DNA from: Progne subis subis
Lineage: Eukaryota; Chordata; Aves; Passeriformes; Hirundinidae
Direction: 5' to 3'
Assembly (NCBI GenBank): GCA_022316685.1
Contig: JAKJHU010000056.1
Location: forward strand, 2,533,872 to 2,597,871
Length of the DNA: 64,000 nucleotides
The notes below the pieces were generated by a model that did no database searches, was not told the DNA's origin, and saw nothing but the letters and a program-made list of their open reading frames with translations. This document shows, piece by piece, positions 12,551 to 26,419 of this stretch; position 1 is the first letter of the stretch, and each line of letters opens with the position of its first letter. Made by a program: the position numbers and the translations under genes.

Positions 12551-15500
12551 ATGGCGCAAAAGAAGTATTTGATAGCAAAACTGACAAGCTGCTTAAGAGA
12601 GGACAAAATTCAGCTATGGAAACCACCATATACAAATGAAAAAAAAGAAGCTGGTGAAGAGATGAAGGTAAATACTTTCTCTGAGTTGATGTCATGCATC
12701 TTCCATGTCATACTACTGGTGCATTTTCCCAGTTTTTCTTCCCATTTTCTCAGGAGCTTGTACACAAATATTCATCCAAGTTGCATATCAATGAGAAGGA
12801 TGCAGAGAATATGCTTGAAGAAATACGGTGTAAAGCGATTGAGCGTGGGACAGGAAATGAGAATTTTAAAGTGACTGGGATTGCGAGACTTGATATATAT
12901 CTACCCCGTAGAAAGGTGAGTAACACTGCAGAAAAGTCTGCATAAGTAGCTTTACTTTGAGGTTTGAGTTCTAAGTGTGTGTCTGTGCAGATATTTTCAC
13001 TACAATTTCAGGTGTTTTGTTTGAGTGGCCTGTGTCAACTATATTAAAAATGGGGAGAGGGGGAATTACATATTTTAGTTTCCTAGGTATATGGGACTAT
13101 ATGGCAAAGGAATATAACATTGAGGAGATGAGTAATTTTTCCCTTCAGGATTTAATGGCAAATAATATTTCAGTTAAGAAAAGAAAATTAGATTTAAGTT
13201 TCTATTTCAATTTGGTTCCTTCTGATGTAACTGCTTGTATTAGCAATAAAGAGCAGATGTATTTTTTCAGCTGTAGAATACCTAAAGTTGATTCAGCATA
13301 TTAATGTCACTTGAACTTGGAAATGAGAAGCAGGATTTTCTGCTGTGATGGCACCCACCTGTTCACTTCATAGATTCATAGAATTAAGAGTCACAGAATC
13401 CTTAAGGTTGGAAAAGACCTCCAAGATCATTGAGTCCAATCTTTACCAACCACCACCTTGTGAACTGAACCATGGCACTCAGTGCCTCTTGCAGTTGTTC
13501 CTTGAGCACTTCCAGGGATGGAGATTCCACCATCTTCCTGGGCAGCCCATTCCAAAGCTCAGCATCTAAAGCAGGCTCCTAAAAGCTTCTCCAACAGAGA
13601 ACTGAATTAAGTTTTGCCCTTTTAAAGTCAGGTTTCAACTTCTATTTTCACGCATAAAATACTCCTGTAGTGAAAAATAATTACCTGGGCTAAAGAATAG
13701 AGAGTTTTAAGTGGTTGCCATGCAGTTAAAACAACCAAATAGTTTCATAATTCTACTTTATAGTGCTGCTGGGCAAATAGAGGAATGAATTAATTTAAAA
13801 TTCCAGTTTATCTAATCTGGCACCAGAGACTCTAATAGGAATTAATCATAACTTAGCCAGTCACAGGTGAGTGGCATAATTGCAAAGCACAGTTAAGATT
13901 GGAGGTGCATAATTAAAATAATTTAAATTGTTTGGTTCTGAATTTAGATTTATTTAATTCTGAATATTCTGCTGTTATAGTGTTTAATTTTAGCAGTACA
14001 GCAAGTGCAGAACTGGAAATTACTACTATGTATGTCAAGCCATAACCCTCTAAATATGATTGCTCTTTGGAAGAGAAACATTATTGTAGAAAGTTAATTA
14101 AGAGAATGTCCAGTGTATCTTGATATCATGCTTTTCCTTCCCTCTTTCTTTTCCCCACCCAATATAATGACTACAGAGCAGGAAAATCCCACTGGAAACC
14201 AGTCTGTTCATCACAGGCAAAGAGCTCAGATCCCAGTAAGTGCAATCACCCTTTGTGCTTCTCTCGTGTCGTAGAGCATTTAAAAAAAAAAAAATGCAAA
14301 CAAACCCATTTTTTTGTTTGATTTAAGCTTTTTCTAAGCGTGTATTCTCTGAACAGGATGTCCAGTGTCCCTGTAGGGCAGTTCTTTGTGGGAACAGCTG
14401 TGGTTTAACAGATGGAAAACAGGAAAAAGATAGTTCTGTGTAAATCCCCAGCAAGTACCAGTGTTCCAAATTTGAAACCAGGCAGGTCCTCTGAACAGTG
14501 AATATTATCTTCTCTTTCCTTTGTGTTTTTAAGCCTAAAAAAATCAGATTCTTTTCTGTCTGTTTTGCTTTTCCCCTTTGCTTTTCCCAGGTTTTCTCTA
14601 CATAGTACGTAAAGGTCTCTGAAGATGTTATTTTACTTCTAGCAGCCTTTTGTAGCCAAAATTTTAAGCCATTTATAAGGACTAGTTTTTAGGTTTTATT
14701 GCTGTTGTAACAACAATATTGTATAACCTTACAAATTTATGTTCATGGATGAAATTATTTATTTCACAGGATAGCACAGGAATATGCATTACAAGAAAAT
14801 GCTGTCAAAATAATAATAAATAAGAAGCAGCTTGATCTGGGTAGGTATCTCCAGTTAAAGATATTTTTATGATAATTTTCTAGTTTTCTGATTCTCAGAA
14901 GAAAAAATGCCTTGCAACTCTATTAATTTCAGAAATTTCAAAGAAAACAGCTGTTATATTTGTCAGGTTCTGCTTTACAGGAAATATATTAATTTATAAC
15001 AGTCCAAATTCTTAAGTGGAATTAGGGAATTAGATCAATTAAAGGAATACTGTAATGAAGGTAGAAAATCCCATTTTCTAGTGTTGAAACACTGAAAATG
15101 CACATTTAAGACAAACTCTAAATTTCTTCACAAACGTTATTGTATAATAGCGCTTTCAAAGATTTTTTGTAATGCTTTCCCCATGTTCAACCTGTCAGAC
15201 ATGTGGGAAGTGATGATACAGCTTCTTCTTTGCTGATGGCCCTGGAATATATCAGAATTAGAACCACTGAACTGACAGAAAGAACTTGGATTCAGTTCCC
15301 TAGTTCCTCTGTCCTGTACTCTTGGGGAGTATGATCCTGGACATGTTCTTACTGCAGTTTTTTGCCTGAAGATCAATAAATGGGAATAGAATTCATGGCA
15401 TTTTTTGAATGTTTTGAAAAAAAAACAAGGAAAGAAACATACTAGTCACTTCAAAAGCACTTTTAAGACGCAAGTCTGATTCTGAATTTTGCTGATTGAG

Positions 15501-18500
15501 TCACTAATTTTTAGGGGCTTTGATTGAGTTCTCAAGTCTTGCAATTTCAGTAGTTCCAGTAGTTGAATTGTATTAATCACACTTTATTTTGCAGGTAAAA
15601 CCCTTGAAGACCAGGGTGTCACACACAATGCAAAAGTGATGGTGCTTCAACTGGAACAGAGTGATGAGGAAACCAAAAGAAAAGTTCAGGAGGAAGAGCT
15701 TCAGTGTAAGAAAGAAAAAGAAATAAATGACAAGATGCAAAGAACTAAAAAGGGTTTGGAAATTCTAGCAGAGAGAGGTAAGTGAGCTTGTTGGGTTGGG
15801 GTGGAGGTGGGTGTTCATTAATTTTTGTGTATCAAAAATTATGTTCTCAGAGGCCTTTCAGCGTGGCAGAGTGCCTATACCATGGCTGAACTTCAATTTA
15901 GACTTTTCTATGTTTCTACCTACTTGAAAACTGGATTTTAAGTTGGCTAAAACTTTTTTTTTCACCCTTTTTATGCAACTAGAGTGCTACAAAAAACTTT
16001 GGCACTTGGAGAAGGATGTAATATTAATCAGTTGTTTAATTGGCACTTGGCAGTTAAGGGACTGATGACTTGTGGGAAGCTTTAGATTTATTGTAGACAA
16101 AAGCACATTGGCATAATATGTTTTAAGTCATTAAGCACTTTTTTTTTTTGTAATTTAGCGATGGCTGTGTGTAACCGTGGTTTCATTGTGCAGAGCAGCT
16201 CATTTGTCACTGTCATCTGTAACATGGCTTTGGTGTTCTCATTCCCTTGGATTTTGATGCCTGGCAACTGTGGATTAAGTTAAAGGGATCTAGTTAATTT
16301 AACAGTAATAATTCTTCAAAATAAGGTTGTGTTTGTGAACTGCAGTGCTTGATGGTGAGTTTAAATCACTTCTCTATTCCATTGTTTCACAAATCCACAA
16401 GCAAGGAACTGTGTGAAGCTGAGCAGGTAACGAATTCCTGCCAAATGCAGAAACACCCAAACAAAGCTTCAAAGCTGCTGACCTCTGGTTTCCTACCACA
16501 ATATCAGGTTTTGAACACATGACAAAAGTGTTTGCTTTTTTTGGACTTAAGGGGTGGTTTAGATCCCACATTTTGAATCCTGAGTTGGGTCTCTTTGTGG
16601 GTTTTGCCACTGTCAGTTACAGCCAGTGCCAGAGTTAAGAGCAGAGTGTGTAATGGGCTCCCAGGCTGAAGGTTCTGAGGGAAGTGTAGTGAGGGTTTAA
16701 CAGTCCTTTTGTTTCACCTGAGAGAAACTGCAGGGCAGAAACTTTTAATGTCAACAAACTTTTCCTTAACTGTCTTTTGTCTACAAGAAAATCATCTTTT
16801 CATTGTAAATCGAATGGAAGCGAAAACAAAATTGATGGTTTGATAACAAGCATTAAAGATGGGGGGAAGGAAAATAATGAGCTGTATTTTTTCCCAGCTT
16901 TATCAGCTGTGCTCTGTTGTATTTTTTAAATATTCTGTGCTTTAGTTGATAAATCATTTCAAATGCTATGTTGTGTAAAACATAGATGTTTTGTCTTCTG
17001 CAAAGAAAACTTCCTTATAATTCATGGAACTTCTAATATTGTGTCTAAATTTCTGCATGCACAAGGCCTTTTCCACAGTGATCTTTCTAGAAGTTCCTCA
17101 TGTTTACCTGGCCAGAGCCACTGTTAGTTGGTATGTCCAGAAAAACACACATGCAGCCTTTATATGTAATTCTGATTTTTTTTGTTGTTTGCTGATTTGA
17201 TTAACAACTTACTAAAATAATTTTATGGTAACAGAGTTGCTCTGTTGAAGGTGGTGTTTAAATTTTAAACTTTTTTATGTCTTTCAGAGGAGTACTTGGA
17301 TCCAGACTCTGTCCCATACCTAGATATAGCTAATCAAACTGGAAGGTCAATTCAGATTCCTCCTCAAGCTAAAAAAGTAGGTGAAAGCATCTTACATTGC
17401 CACTAAGATGGCTCTTTAAAGCTTAATCTGTGAAACACTTAAAATGTGGGATTGAAATACAGCCAAACTTTCTGGGGATGTAATCCTGGGCTCACTAGAT
17501 GTTTGTTTAATACAAATAATTTCGAAATACAGTTGAAATAGAACTCTATAGTGAGGAATATTTCAGTCATCTGGAGGCAGCTTCTGATTCCTGATCTCAT
17601 TGCAGGTCTGATCTTGCACTGACCCCTGTGTGGTCCATATCTTACTTTGGGGGTTAAGACAAGCTTTAATTTTGTTGATCTGTTACAAACTTGGGGTGTT
17701 CTAAAAAGGCATGAAAGTAACTTGTTTCTCAGGTCTTATTTCCATTTGGAAACTTGATGAGTTTCTCTAAATTCAACTCTGTTAAAACAGTTTTTAGATC
17801 TTTTTCTCTGTGTCTCTTTTCAAATTTAAATTTGTTCATCATTCAAGAAAGTTCCACATTCTCAGCTGAAAATATCTTTGGTTGGTGCAAGTATTGAGTT
17901 ACATGGAGTGACACACCTGATGTTGCCCACTGAAGCAGAAGAATAGTGATAGGTGCTGCTTTTCAGGATTACTGGATTTTTTGAAGATAAATAAATTTTT
18001 TACAAATACTTGGAACTGTACCCAGTAACAAAAATATGAAGAAATGAGCCAGTGTGTTCCAAGTGCTGCTCCAGCCTCTCCTGAGGCCTGCTGTGATTTC
18101 TTCATCACCTGGAGTCTCTGGGTGATGGGGATGACGCTGTCCACTCTCACAGTGCATGCTGTTCTGATGAAGTGCTGAATGTGATAATTCCCCTGAAGAG
18201 TTAAATCATCCAGTGTTTAAGTGAATGAGATTTCATCAGTATTGATCAAGGATCAGAGGAAATATTGCAGGTTATTTCTATCCAGAATTATTATTACATT
18301 TTCATTTGTTATACTGCAGGAGCGTTTTCCTGACACATTCAAAATTTAATTTTCAGTTCTGAGGTTTTTCAGGAGGTGAATTTTTAGGTTTTGCAAGATA
18401 ATTGCAATAGCAAAGTGAAACAAGTTTGATGCTGTGGGGAAATGCAGCACCCAGAAAAATGCTGAGCTTTGCATCACTCACCATTGAAAAGCTCTCTTGT

Positions 18501-21500
18501 TGTATACTTAAAGTAAACTTGGTGCAGCATTCCAGTAACATCCATTGCTTTTAACTGGGCAATATCTTAAATTTCAGATGGGAAAAAAGTGTGAAACAGG
18601 GTGAAACGGCACTGGCCTTACAAAACTGATACATTGGTATTTCTGTAGGAAGAACAAGGACTCTGATGGATTAGCTGGATATTTCCTTTTAGCTCTTTGA
18701 TTTGGGGAGGCGCAGTCAAACGTCTCAATCTGTTTTCCTAGGCGCTTGTGCTGGCAATGGGTTACCATGAGAAGGGCAGAGCATTAATGAAGAAGAAAGA
18801 ATATGAGATAGCACTGCCATATTTGTTGGATGCTGACAAGCACTTCTGGTAAGAACATTTTGAGTCTTTGTGTCTGTCTTTACCGTCAGCCCATAAAGCA
18901 ACAGCACAACCACTACCTGTGCATATAAATCAGGGCCGGTTTTGCCTGAGGTTGCTTCACACCCCCTCTTGCAGATGGGAAACAGCAGATAAAGCTCTGA
19001 CTTGCAGTGACAGGTGGCTTCATGTAGAACAGCTGAAACAGATACTGCCACTGGGCAAGTTAATCTTTCATAACAACATAAACAGAAACTGTCAATATTC
19101 ATGTACCAGGTTATAAATTGCATTAGCTTGAGAGTCAGTTACAGATATTCATTTGCAGTTGCTCCTGTGAAGTAATAATTTCTTGTAAAGGGTGGACCAG
19201 ATAGCTGAGGTCAGTAACCATACCAGGGCTTCTGCAGGTAAATTAGTTTCCTATCAGCTGTCAGAGCCCTAAATTGGTCTTTTGAGGTCCCAGAAGTAAT
19301 ACTGTCCCTGTCTGTTCCTCATCTGTGTGGGTGTGCAAGGAGACTGGCGCAGTACTCAGCATGTTTGTGTGCACTGAGGCAGTTTCTCAGTCCTCCCAAA
19401 GATTACACAGGGTTTAATTCCATTATGCTTTTAGAGATGCCATATTAAACAGCAGCCACAGCTCATTTTGTTACTGTAAAGCTATGAGATGTGGCACTGG
19501 CGTCAGTCCTGTGTGTCACTGAAAGGAGTGGGAGATGAGCATTTGATTCCCGTTCCCCTGGCATCAGTTTGCTGCCTCAGATACGGACGGTGTGCTTTCT
19601 CCAACATGAATGTGCACACTTCTAATGTTTTATAAATGTTAAAAAGTGCTGACGGGGGAGATGGGCAAAATAAACAACCCTCTCCCAGAAGGGAAGAAAA
19701 AAAAAAGTAATTTGTTTTATTTTCCAGTGAGTGCAGCATGGAGCTGCTGAACACGGTTGATAATTACGCAGTGCTGCAGCTGGATATAGTGTGGTGCTAC
19801 TTCCGTCTGGAGCAGCTGGACTGCCTGGATGATGCCGAGAAAAAGCTGTCCACAGCGCAGAGATGCTTCCAGAGGTGCTATGGGGAGAACCACGAAAGGC
19901 TTATTGACATCAAAGTATGCTGGGTTTGGCTTAATTGGGGTGGGATTTTTTTCTCTATGTATTCAATTCAAGTATTGCAAGACCGGCTTTTAGAAGCTTA
20001 AAGTTTTCCTCTGTATAATTAGCCTGTCAGTTGGTTCTGTAATTGTCAGCACAGGGAAAAGATTTGGCCTGGCAAAAAGATTATGGCAAACCTGTGTTTA
20101 TATGCACAGGCATCATCAGGGGTTTAGGTGTGGTGCCTTATCTGCACACTGAGTGTCATAAAGCCCTGACTGTGTCTCCTCTAAATGTGTAAAGTGTTGT
20201 TGACAATGAACTGGTTTTCTACCACATGCTTCTATCTACATGGTTCCCTCTCCATCTTTAAACAATTCGTAGGGAAACTATGGTCGTGAGAAGGTTTTAT
20301 TTCTGCGGCTTTACCTCCTTCAAGGGATTGGGCACTACCACAGTGGCAGAGAAAAGGAGGCTGCAGAGTACATTCAGAAGGTAAGACACCTTCAGGTAAA
20401 ACTCTGGAGTCCTTCACTCCAGCCCCTCAGTTTGGGCTCCATCTGGCTCTTTGCTTACTCAGAGAAATGGGGAGGCGTTTTTTGTTTATATTTTAACAGT
20501 GTAAGTGGCGTCATTTTGTTCTTCCCGTATCCAGGCGTCCTCTTTGTACGGAGAGCTGTCCATAGATCCTGAGAAAGTGGATCGCCTGTCACTCCTGGGA
20601 TTCTCGGAACAGGAAGCTCGCCTCGCCCTGCGAGCATGCCACGGGAATGTGGAGCATGCTGCCAATCTAATCACCAACAGGAGAGAGGTAAGGGCAGTGA
20701 AAGTGTTGAATCACAGATCACCTGAGCTGGGGTGTCCATGACATGTGTGCAATGTGGCCAGAGCAGTGTGGTACTAAATTAAGGGCTTGGATTATCCCGC
20801 TCCGGCACTGTTGGTGTAACTGACAGTTGGACGTGTTGGCACAAGTTTAAAACCAAAACTTAATGCACTAACAAAGGAAGCTCTGTCTCAAAACAGATGG
20901 GATGAGGGTGCCAAAGACTTGTGGTTGTACTACAGAGGCACATGGGAAGGCTTTGCACCAGTGTTTGCTACCCAGCAGTGATCTGTATGGGAATAAACCA
21001 CCAGGACCAAGCTGTCACTCCAGGCTTGGCTGGCCCCTATTGTGGTTTTGTACTTGGAAGATCCAGGAGGGAAAAAGGAATTTTTTTGTGCTAGAGTGAG
21101 TGAAGACAGTGCTCTCCAGATCTGAAGTGATGTTTAGTAAGCTGAGGAGGCACTTCTAGACTTCAGACAGTGAAGTGTGGACAGAAAAGCCAACTGGCTG
21201 AGGGAAGGCTGAACAGAACTCCCTGGCTCCCTGCCCAGTTCTGACTGTCTGTCCTTGGCAAGTCTTGTCTGTGGGCCCATCTGCCAAACAGGTTTGTCAC
21301 TTACCACACAGGGCCTGGAATAGCTGTGATGGCACCAGATCCGATGTGCAGAGCGGAAGTGTGGCGACAGGGCTGGCTCATGGAACTGCTGCTTTATTTA
21401 GGAATGAGTGTCTGGCAGCACAGTCTGTATTTACAAAAAAAAAAAAAAAAGCCTTTTCCTCAAGAGATTCAAACTTGAAGCAAAAAAATCCAAGAAACCC

Positions 21501-23817
21501 TACAAGCACAGGCTATGTGTTAAAGCATTCCCATGGATAGTGAGCTTTGCAGTGTCTGTGCTCTTGCAGGAAAAGGCACAGATCAGGAGGGAGGAGAGGG
21601 CTAAAAGGCGGCGGCGGCTGGAAGACATCAATACCCTGAAAAGTATGGGCTACTCACAGAGAGCTGCTCAGGTAGCTCTTCAGAAGACAAAAGGAAACCT
21701 GGATCAAGCCTTTAAGGTAAGTGATTTTTCAGAGGAAGTAGTGATGTACAAAAGAAATTTGGTTGGGTTTTTTTATTATTGTTTAGCAGATTCTTATTTT
21801 CTGTAGTCTACATTCTTTAGTTCATAGCTACCTTTTCTGAGCTATAATGACTTGAACTTGCACTTCCTGACCAATAAATCAGGTATCACTTAAGGTGGCT
21901 GAGGTTTGCTTATATCAACCATTGGGCTGCATACACAGTCTGTTGCTCTACTCTGATCTCTCTCTGTTTTCTTGCAGTTTATTCTTGACAATCCTGAGTT
22001 ACTCTTGGAAGATGATGATGATGATTCTGTGGCCATGAACCAGTTTCAGGTTTCCCAAGAAAGCATTGAGCAAGTAAGCTAGACCACTTGCTTTCTTGTG
22101 AGTAGGTTGTCTTGTTTCTGAGTTGTGCTTGCAAAGACAGCAGATTTTCCTTATGTAAAGCTGTACAAATATTCATTTACCCATGTCACTCAGGCTGTCA
22201 CACTCCAGGGTCTGGCATCCACCTTCATGGTGAAGTTACTGGGGCTGATGTATAATTTGTGTCTACTTCCTGCCCATTGCACCAACCTGCCATGCGTGGA
22301 TGTGGAGGGGAAGTGTGTGCAGTGGAATGCTCTATCCCAAAAAAGACAGCAAATGAGAAATTTATTCAAGTTTCTAAACTCTGCAGTGCACAAGGGAAAG
22401 AGTTGGAATGTGTATTTCTCATGACAGGCTGTCTGATAAGCTCCTCAGTAGTTAGAGTGGCTATGTAATTGATGTCAGGCAAGAAAACTTCATTGCCTAG
22501 GAAAAGTAAACAACACATGCACCCCCCTGATATACTGGGCTGCTTTGAAGTTTCCTTTTGAAAACAGAAAAATAATTGGTCTGGTACTAGACAAGAGGCT
22601 CTTGATCCTGCTCAACGTCCCCATGCCTTTTATAGGTCACTGCCCTGTTGTTAACTGTTCCAGTAAACCAGAGTCAGTGTCCTGGAATTCCTGGCATGCA
22701 TGCAGCGCTTTTCTCTGTGTGAGAGGATGACTGTCAGATGCAGAGTCAGATTTCCTGTCAGACCCTGGTGTCAGATGAGCTTGAATTTCCCCGGATTTTC
22801 TGCATTATTCCTTTTCCCCTCCTGCAGCTGACGTACATGGGTTTCAGCCGTGAGTCGGCAGAGCAAGCTTTAAAGGTCTTTAAAGGGAACATCCACGTGG
22901 CTTCCCAAACCCTTGCTCATTATGGGGGAGTTCTTCCCCCTTCACTGCTGCTGTCCTCAGAGGGGTCCAGTCCATCAGAGGAATCCACTTCTTCCAAGGA
23001 CCTGCTTACGGAGTCTGCAGGTGAGAATGTTGCATCCAGCAGGGCAGGAAGGGAAGGCAGGGCTGTTCTGGCTTTTGTAGGAAACAGTTAAGCAATTTCT
23101 GCTGAAATAGTGGCGTAGGGTTCCAGTAATGCCCCAGGGTGTTTTTATGGGGAATGCAGTTACAGGAAGGCAGCTGTTGTTCCCTGCAGTGACAGCCACA
23201 GAGGGACCAGAAGAGACAGGTACCAGCTGCAGGCAGGTGCAGCCCAAGAGAAAAGGTGACAAAGGTGACACTCAGCGTGTCCTGGGCAGGGCTGAGGAGT
23301 TTATTCCAGATCTGTACTCTGCAGAGGACTGACCTGCCTCCATAATCCTTCGTCGTGTCCCTTACAGGATAGAACCGTAACTGGTAACTTTCCACTTAAC
23401 AAAGAAGAAACTTGCACGTATTTTTTCTCTCATTATTTGTCAGAGCTGTAGTGATCCCTGCTGTGTAATTAAAGGCTTTCCTACCCCTTGTTTATGTAAT
23501 AAGGAAAAATGGCCATCCTGCCCTATCCTTTGCAGAATAATTGTGAGAGGTGGCTGTGCAGGAATGGGCTGGCAGAGCAGCCAGGCTGGTGAAATAGGGA
23601 GAACACCAACTTCCTTCGGTGATGCATTCACTGCTGCTGTTTTTTATTGGAAGGTTCCTCTAGTTCACCAACAGATGAAGACATGGAGACTGATGTAGTC
23701 AATGAAATCCTAGAGGATATTCCTGAACATGAAGAGGATTATCTGGATTTAACACTCGAGGAAGAAGAGCAGATAATTCATGAATACTTATCCTATATAC
23801 AAGTACCGCAGCACTAA
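12551..23817 (+). CDS. NUB1: NEDD8 ultimate buster 1 (NUB1)
   Basis: Fourteen coding exons: 12551-12667, 12754-12915, 14177-14235, 14770-14840, 15595-15777, 17288-17376, 18742-18848, 19728-19914, 20273-20380, 20535-20687, 21570-21716, 21978-22073, 22828-23020, 23654-23817. All introns are GT-AG, and the phases join to 1836 nt, 611 residues plus TAA. The start MAQKKYL lies one base after its acceptor and equals the human start as remembered; human NUB1 is 601-615 residues. Order: ubiquitin-like domain at about 82-155; coiled/TPR-like middle with CYGENH and YLLQGI words; UBA1 at about 374-409 ([16 protein letters not shown]); basic KRRRR at 424-428, a likely nuclear localisation signal; UBA2 at about 432-461 ([10 protein letters not shown]); UBA3 at about 494-527 ([12 protein letters not shown]); acidic tail ([10 protein letters not shown]). 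NUB1 is known to bind NEDD8 and FAT10 and hand them to the proteasome, lowering NEDD8 conjugates; in mammals it is interferon-inducible. The gene looks intact, and identification is firm. Confidence 0.97.
13375..13575 (-). mobile_element. CR1 LINE fragment in NUB1 intron
   Basis: The plus strand starts ATAGAATTAAGAGTCACAGAATC, followed by AAGGTTGGAAAAGACCTCCA and AGATCATTGAGTCCAA, then the CCAGGGATGGAGATTCCACC block. This is the reverse complement of a CR1 3' end, so the element is antisense to NUB1. It lies between exons 12754-12915 and 14177-14235. Confidence 0.92.
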
Positions 23818-24295
23818 ATCCCATTAAATCTACTTCGGTTATATGTATTTACCTTGTCAAATTGAGTTTGGATTATAAATGCACCTTCAGCTTATCTCTT
23901 ACTAAGGGCCTTGAATTCTGTTAAACTATAGTTGGAATTCTTAATTCCTGCTTATTTGTAACTGCTTAAAGCATACATTTGTGATACATTGTAATTTATT
24001 GTCATAGAAAAATAGAAACATTTATTTTCAGAAGAAAATTTAATAGAACTAAACTATATTTTTATTGTGAAATAAGGTAACTCACTTAGTAAAGAAGCAT
24101 TTCTATACCATTTTAAAATACCAGCTTTAAAAGAAAAACATGAGTTTGTAAATGAGAAACTAGCTCATGAGGCTGTAGAGGTAGATCAGCTTTCCAACTT
24201 TTCTTCTGAAAGATTTCTAAGAGACATTAATGTATCTGTTGTGCATGGGTTTATACCGTGTTCTGCTTGTCCCTTCCTGCAGGTGTTACACAGGC

Positions 24296-24301
24296 AATAA
24301 A
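24296..24301 (+). terminator. NUB1: Candidate poly(A) signal of NUB1
   Basis: AATAAA about 480 bases after the NUB1 stop codon, followed by GTAACTGTGCTGCTTCTGCC and further G/T-rich sequence. It would give a 3' UTR of about 0.5 kb, which is AT-rich and open to no reading frame. Confidence 0.55.
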
Positions 24302-26413
24302 GGTAACTGTGCTGCTTCTGCCTTCGGTGAGAGACCTCTGTGCTTTGTTAAAGAAATGGGAACCACCTGGCAGGGCCCTGTCCTGGGACTGGGGGAGTGA
24401 TGTACTGCAATTTCCTTTTATAACTAAATAACCACTTTGCCCAAGCAGCTCCATTAACCTCTGCAGGTGTGTGGCTTAAGGTTGATGGATTTCTGGGGGA
24501 TTGCAGGATTTTCTAGGATCAGTTGTTGAACAGGGCTTGGTTCAGGCGCTGTCTCGGTCGTTGTGTCCAGCTCCAGCGTTCTGAAGAGGCGTTTGGGGGC
24601 TTCTGTGCTTTTATAACATCCCGTTTCCTGCCGTGTAAGCACTCCTCTGCCCCGGGAACAGACATTCCTCTGCCCGTCAGCTTTGCTTGGACGTGGTTTT
24701 CTCGTTTTCCATGACTTCACGCTCTCGGTAGAGGGAGCCCAGGCCCCGTCTGGAGCCGCTGGGAGCAGGGAAGCGGCCGCGCTCTCCACTTCCAGCCAGA
24801 ACATCAACCCTGCGTGTGGTGACAGTGTCTCTAAGCCGGCACTTACCGGCCGGGAAATGAGGGCGTGAACTGCTGTGCGCTGCAGGGAGCAGGGCCTTGG
24901 CCTGCGGAATGACTGCTCAGCTCCAGCGCGAGCACTGAACGGGCTGCAGCAGAGCAGTGGGATTTGTACTGATTCCCTCAGCCAAACACAGCAAAAAGCA
25001 GGCAGTGATTACACTGTTAAGGAATTATTTGTATTTCATTCTTCTCTAGCAAGGCAAGTGCTATGAAAGATGAATGGTTTTGTATCTCTACCCTGAAAGT
25101 TGAAGGATTTCCAAAGCCAGCAGTATGAGCTTCTGAGGGAAATCCAACCCCAGCACCCATTATATCCTGTTTCTTTACAGGCCAGCACTGAGGAACCCCT
25201 GGACAAAATGCAGAGCTAAAACAGAACAGAGAAAATAATTTAGAACTGAAAATATACAAGTCCTGGATATAGTTTTACCAAGAAGAAGGTAGAAACACAA
25301 ATTTACTCCTCCTTTCCCAAGCCTCCTGGCATTGGCTGCCAGCCCCTGGGCATGCACTGAAGGCAGCATTGAGCTGCACATGCAGCAGTTCTCTTTTTTG
25401 AAGTGGCTTGCGCAGCAAACTGGCAGCGACAACTTCAGAAGGGAAGGTTTGTCCTTGGGGAATTTAAAATTAGCATCATAACATGCAGTGCTTGTCAGAA
25501 CAGCCATTCATCAATGATGTAACTCTGCCAGCACAGTTGTAAGTGATCAGTCGAGCAGGAGGCATTGGCTGAAAGCTGTAAGTTAATTTTGACCGTGCAT
25601 TTGGAGGCACTGTGATATGTTTAGCAACAGGCAGAAGTGGTAATGACTCATTAATTCCACTTTTTGAGATCTCTCTCTGCTGCCTGCGTGTGCAGCTGCT
25701 GTGTGCCCAGATCGGCTCTTGTGTCTCGCGCGCTGCGTGTGAAGTTTTAAACACAAAACACAGCCCAGGGGGTCTGGGGAACTCTGTCCAGCTCCTAAAG
25801 GCCTCCTGGGTCGTGTTGTCCTCAGAAGCAAAATACAAACTGTCAGCTGCATGGCAAGCCAGCTCCAGCTCTTAGATGTGTCACTGAGCTACAATGATCA
25901 GACCAAGAGGTTTACAGTGGAATTAAATCTGCACTATGCAGATGACCTCCCAAATCAGTCTCTTGGTAAGCATTTCACATAATTTAAATGCTATTTCTTT
26001 CTAGATGTGGAAACCTGCCATGTAGGAACTACCAAAGCTGCTCAGCAGGAGAGGAGAGCAGGGTCTGTGATGGGCCTGACCCCCTGACGCTGTGTTAAGG
26101 TGTCAGAACAGTAGGCTTTGGTGCCACCAGGGCTTGTAGCTCTTTGCCATCCCTTCTTTCCCTTAAGTCTGTGCTTTTGTGTCTGGGCCCTCCTGCCCTG
26201 ATGGGGGAACTGAGCTTTGGCACTTTGGTGCCACACACACCCAACTCCAACCCCAGCATTGAGAGAAAGGCAAGAAATGTTTCCAGAAGTGTATGTGGGG
26301 ATTCTTCCCCCCTCTTCCATCCATTCTTAACTGCTGTGCTTCTGCTGCCAGGCCACACCCCCTGCCCCATAAAAATAAAAACTAGACAGTCAGTTGTCTG
26401 GAGATGCCACATG
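24302..26413. other. Gap between convergent NUB1 and WDR86 ends
   Basis: About 2.1 kb between the two candidate poly(A) signals. One short stretch looks exon-like (25851-25965, listed separately). The rest shows no recognised gene, RNA or repeat. Confidence 0.5.
25851..25965 (+). other. Exon-like open frame of unknown identity
   Basis: ATG at 25851 opens a frame coding MASQLQLLDVSLSYNDQTKR and a further 18 residues, with alternating hydrophobic residues and balanced composition. It ends at a good donor (CTTG followed by GTAAGC, GT at 25966-25967). Read through, it stops at TAA 25980-25982 after 43 residues; upstream it is open from 25743. The residue pattern faintly recalls the first strands of a C2-type domain, but I do not recognise the protein and found no partner exon. 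Chance remains a real possibility. Confidence 0.25.
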
Positions 26414-26419
26414 TTTATT
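26414..26419 (-). terminator. WDR86: Candidate poly(A) signal of WDR86
   Basis: TTTATT on the plus strand is AATAAA on the minus strand, about 0.9 kb beyond the WDR86 stop codon. Nearer canonical hexamers in the 3' UTR were not seen, but a non-canonical signal could be used. Confidence 0.4.

Noticed and set aside
12410..12874. 154-codon frame overlapping NUB1 exons 2 and 3
   Set aside because: It runs through the intron and exon 3 in the wrong frame; the spliced NUB1 reading explains the conserved part.
26004..26088. A second exon joined to the orphan frame at 25965
   Set aside because: The acceptor TTTCTTTCTAG at about 26004 would give an intron under 45 bases, too short for normal vertebrate splicing.
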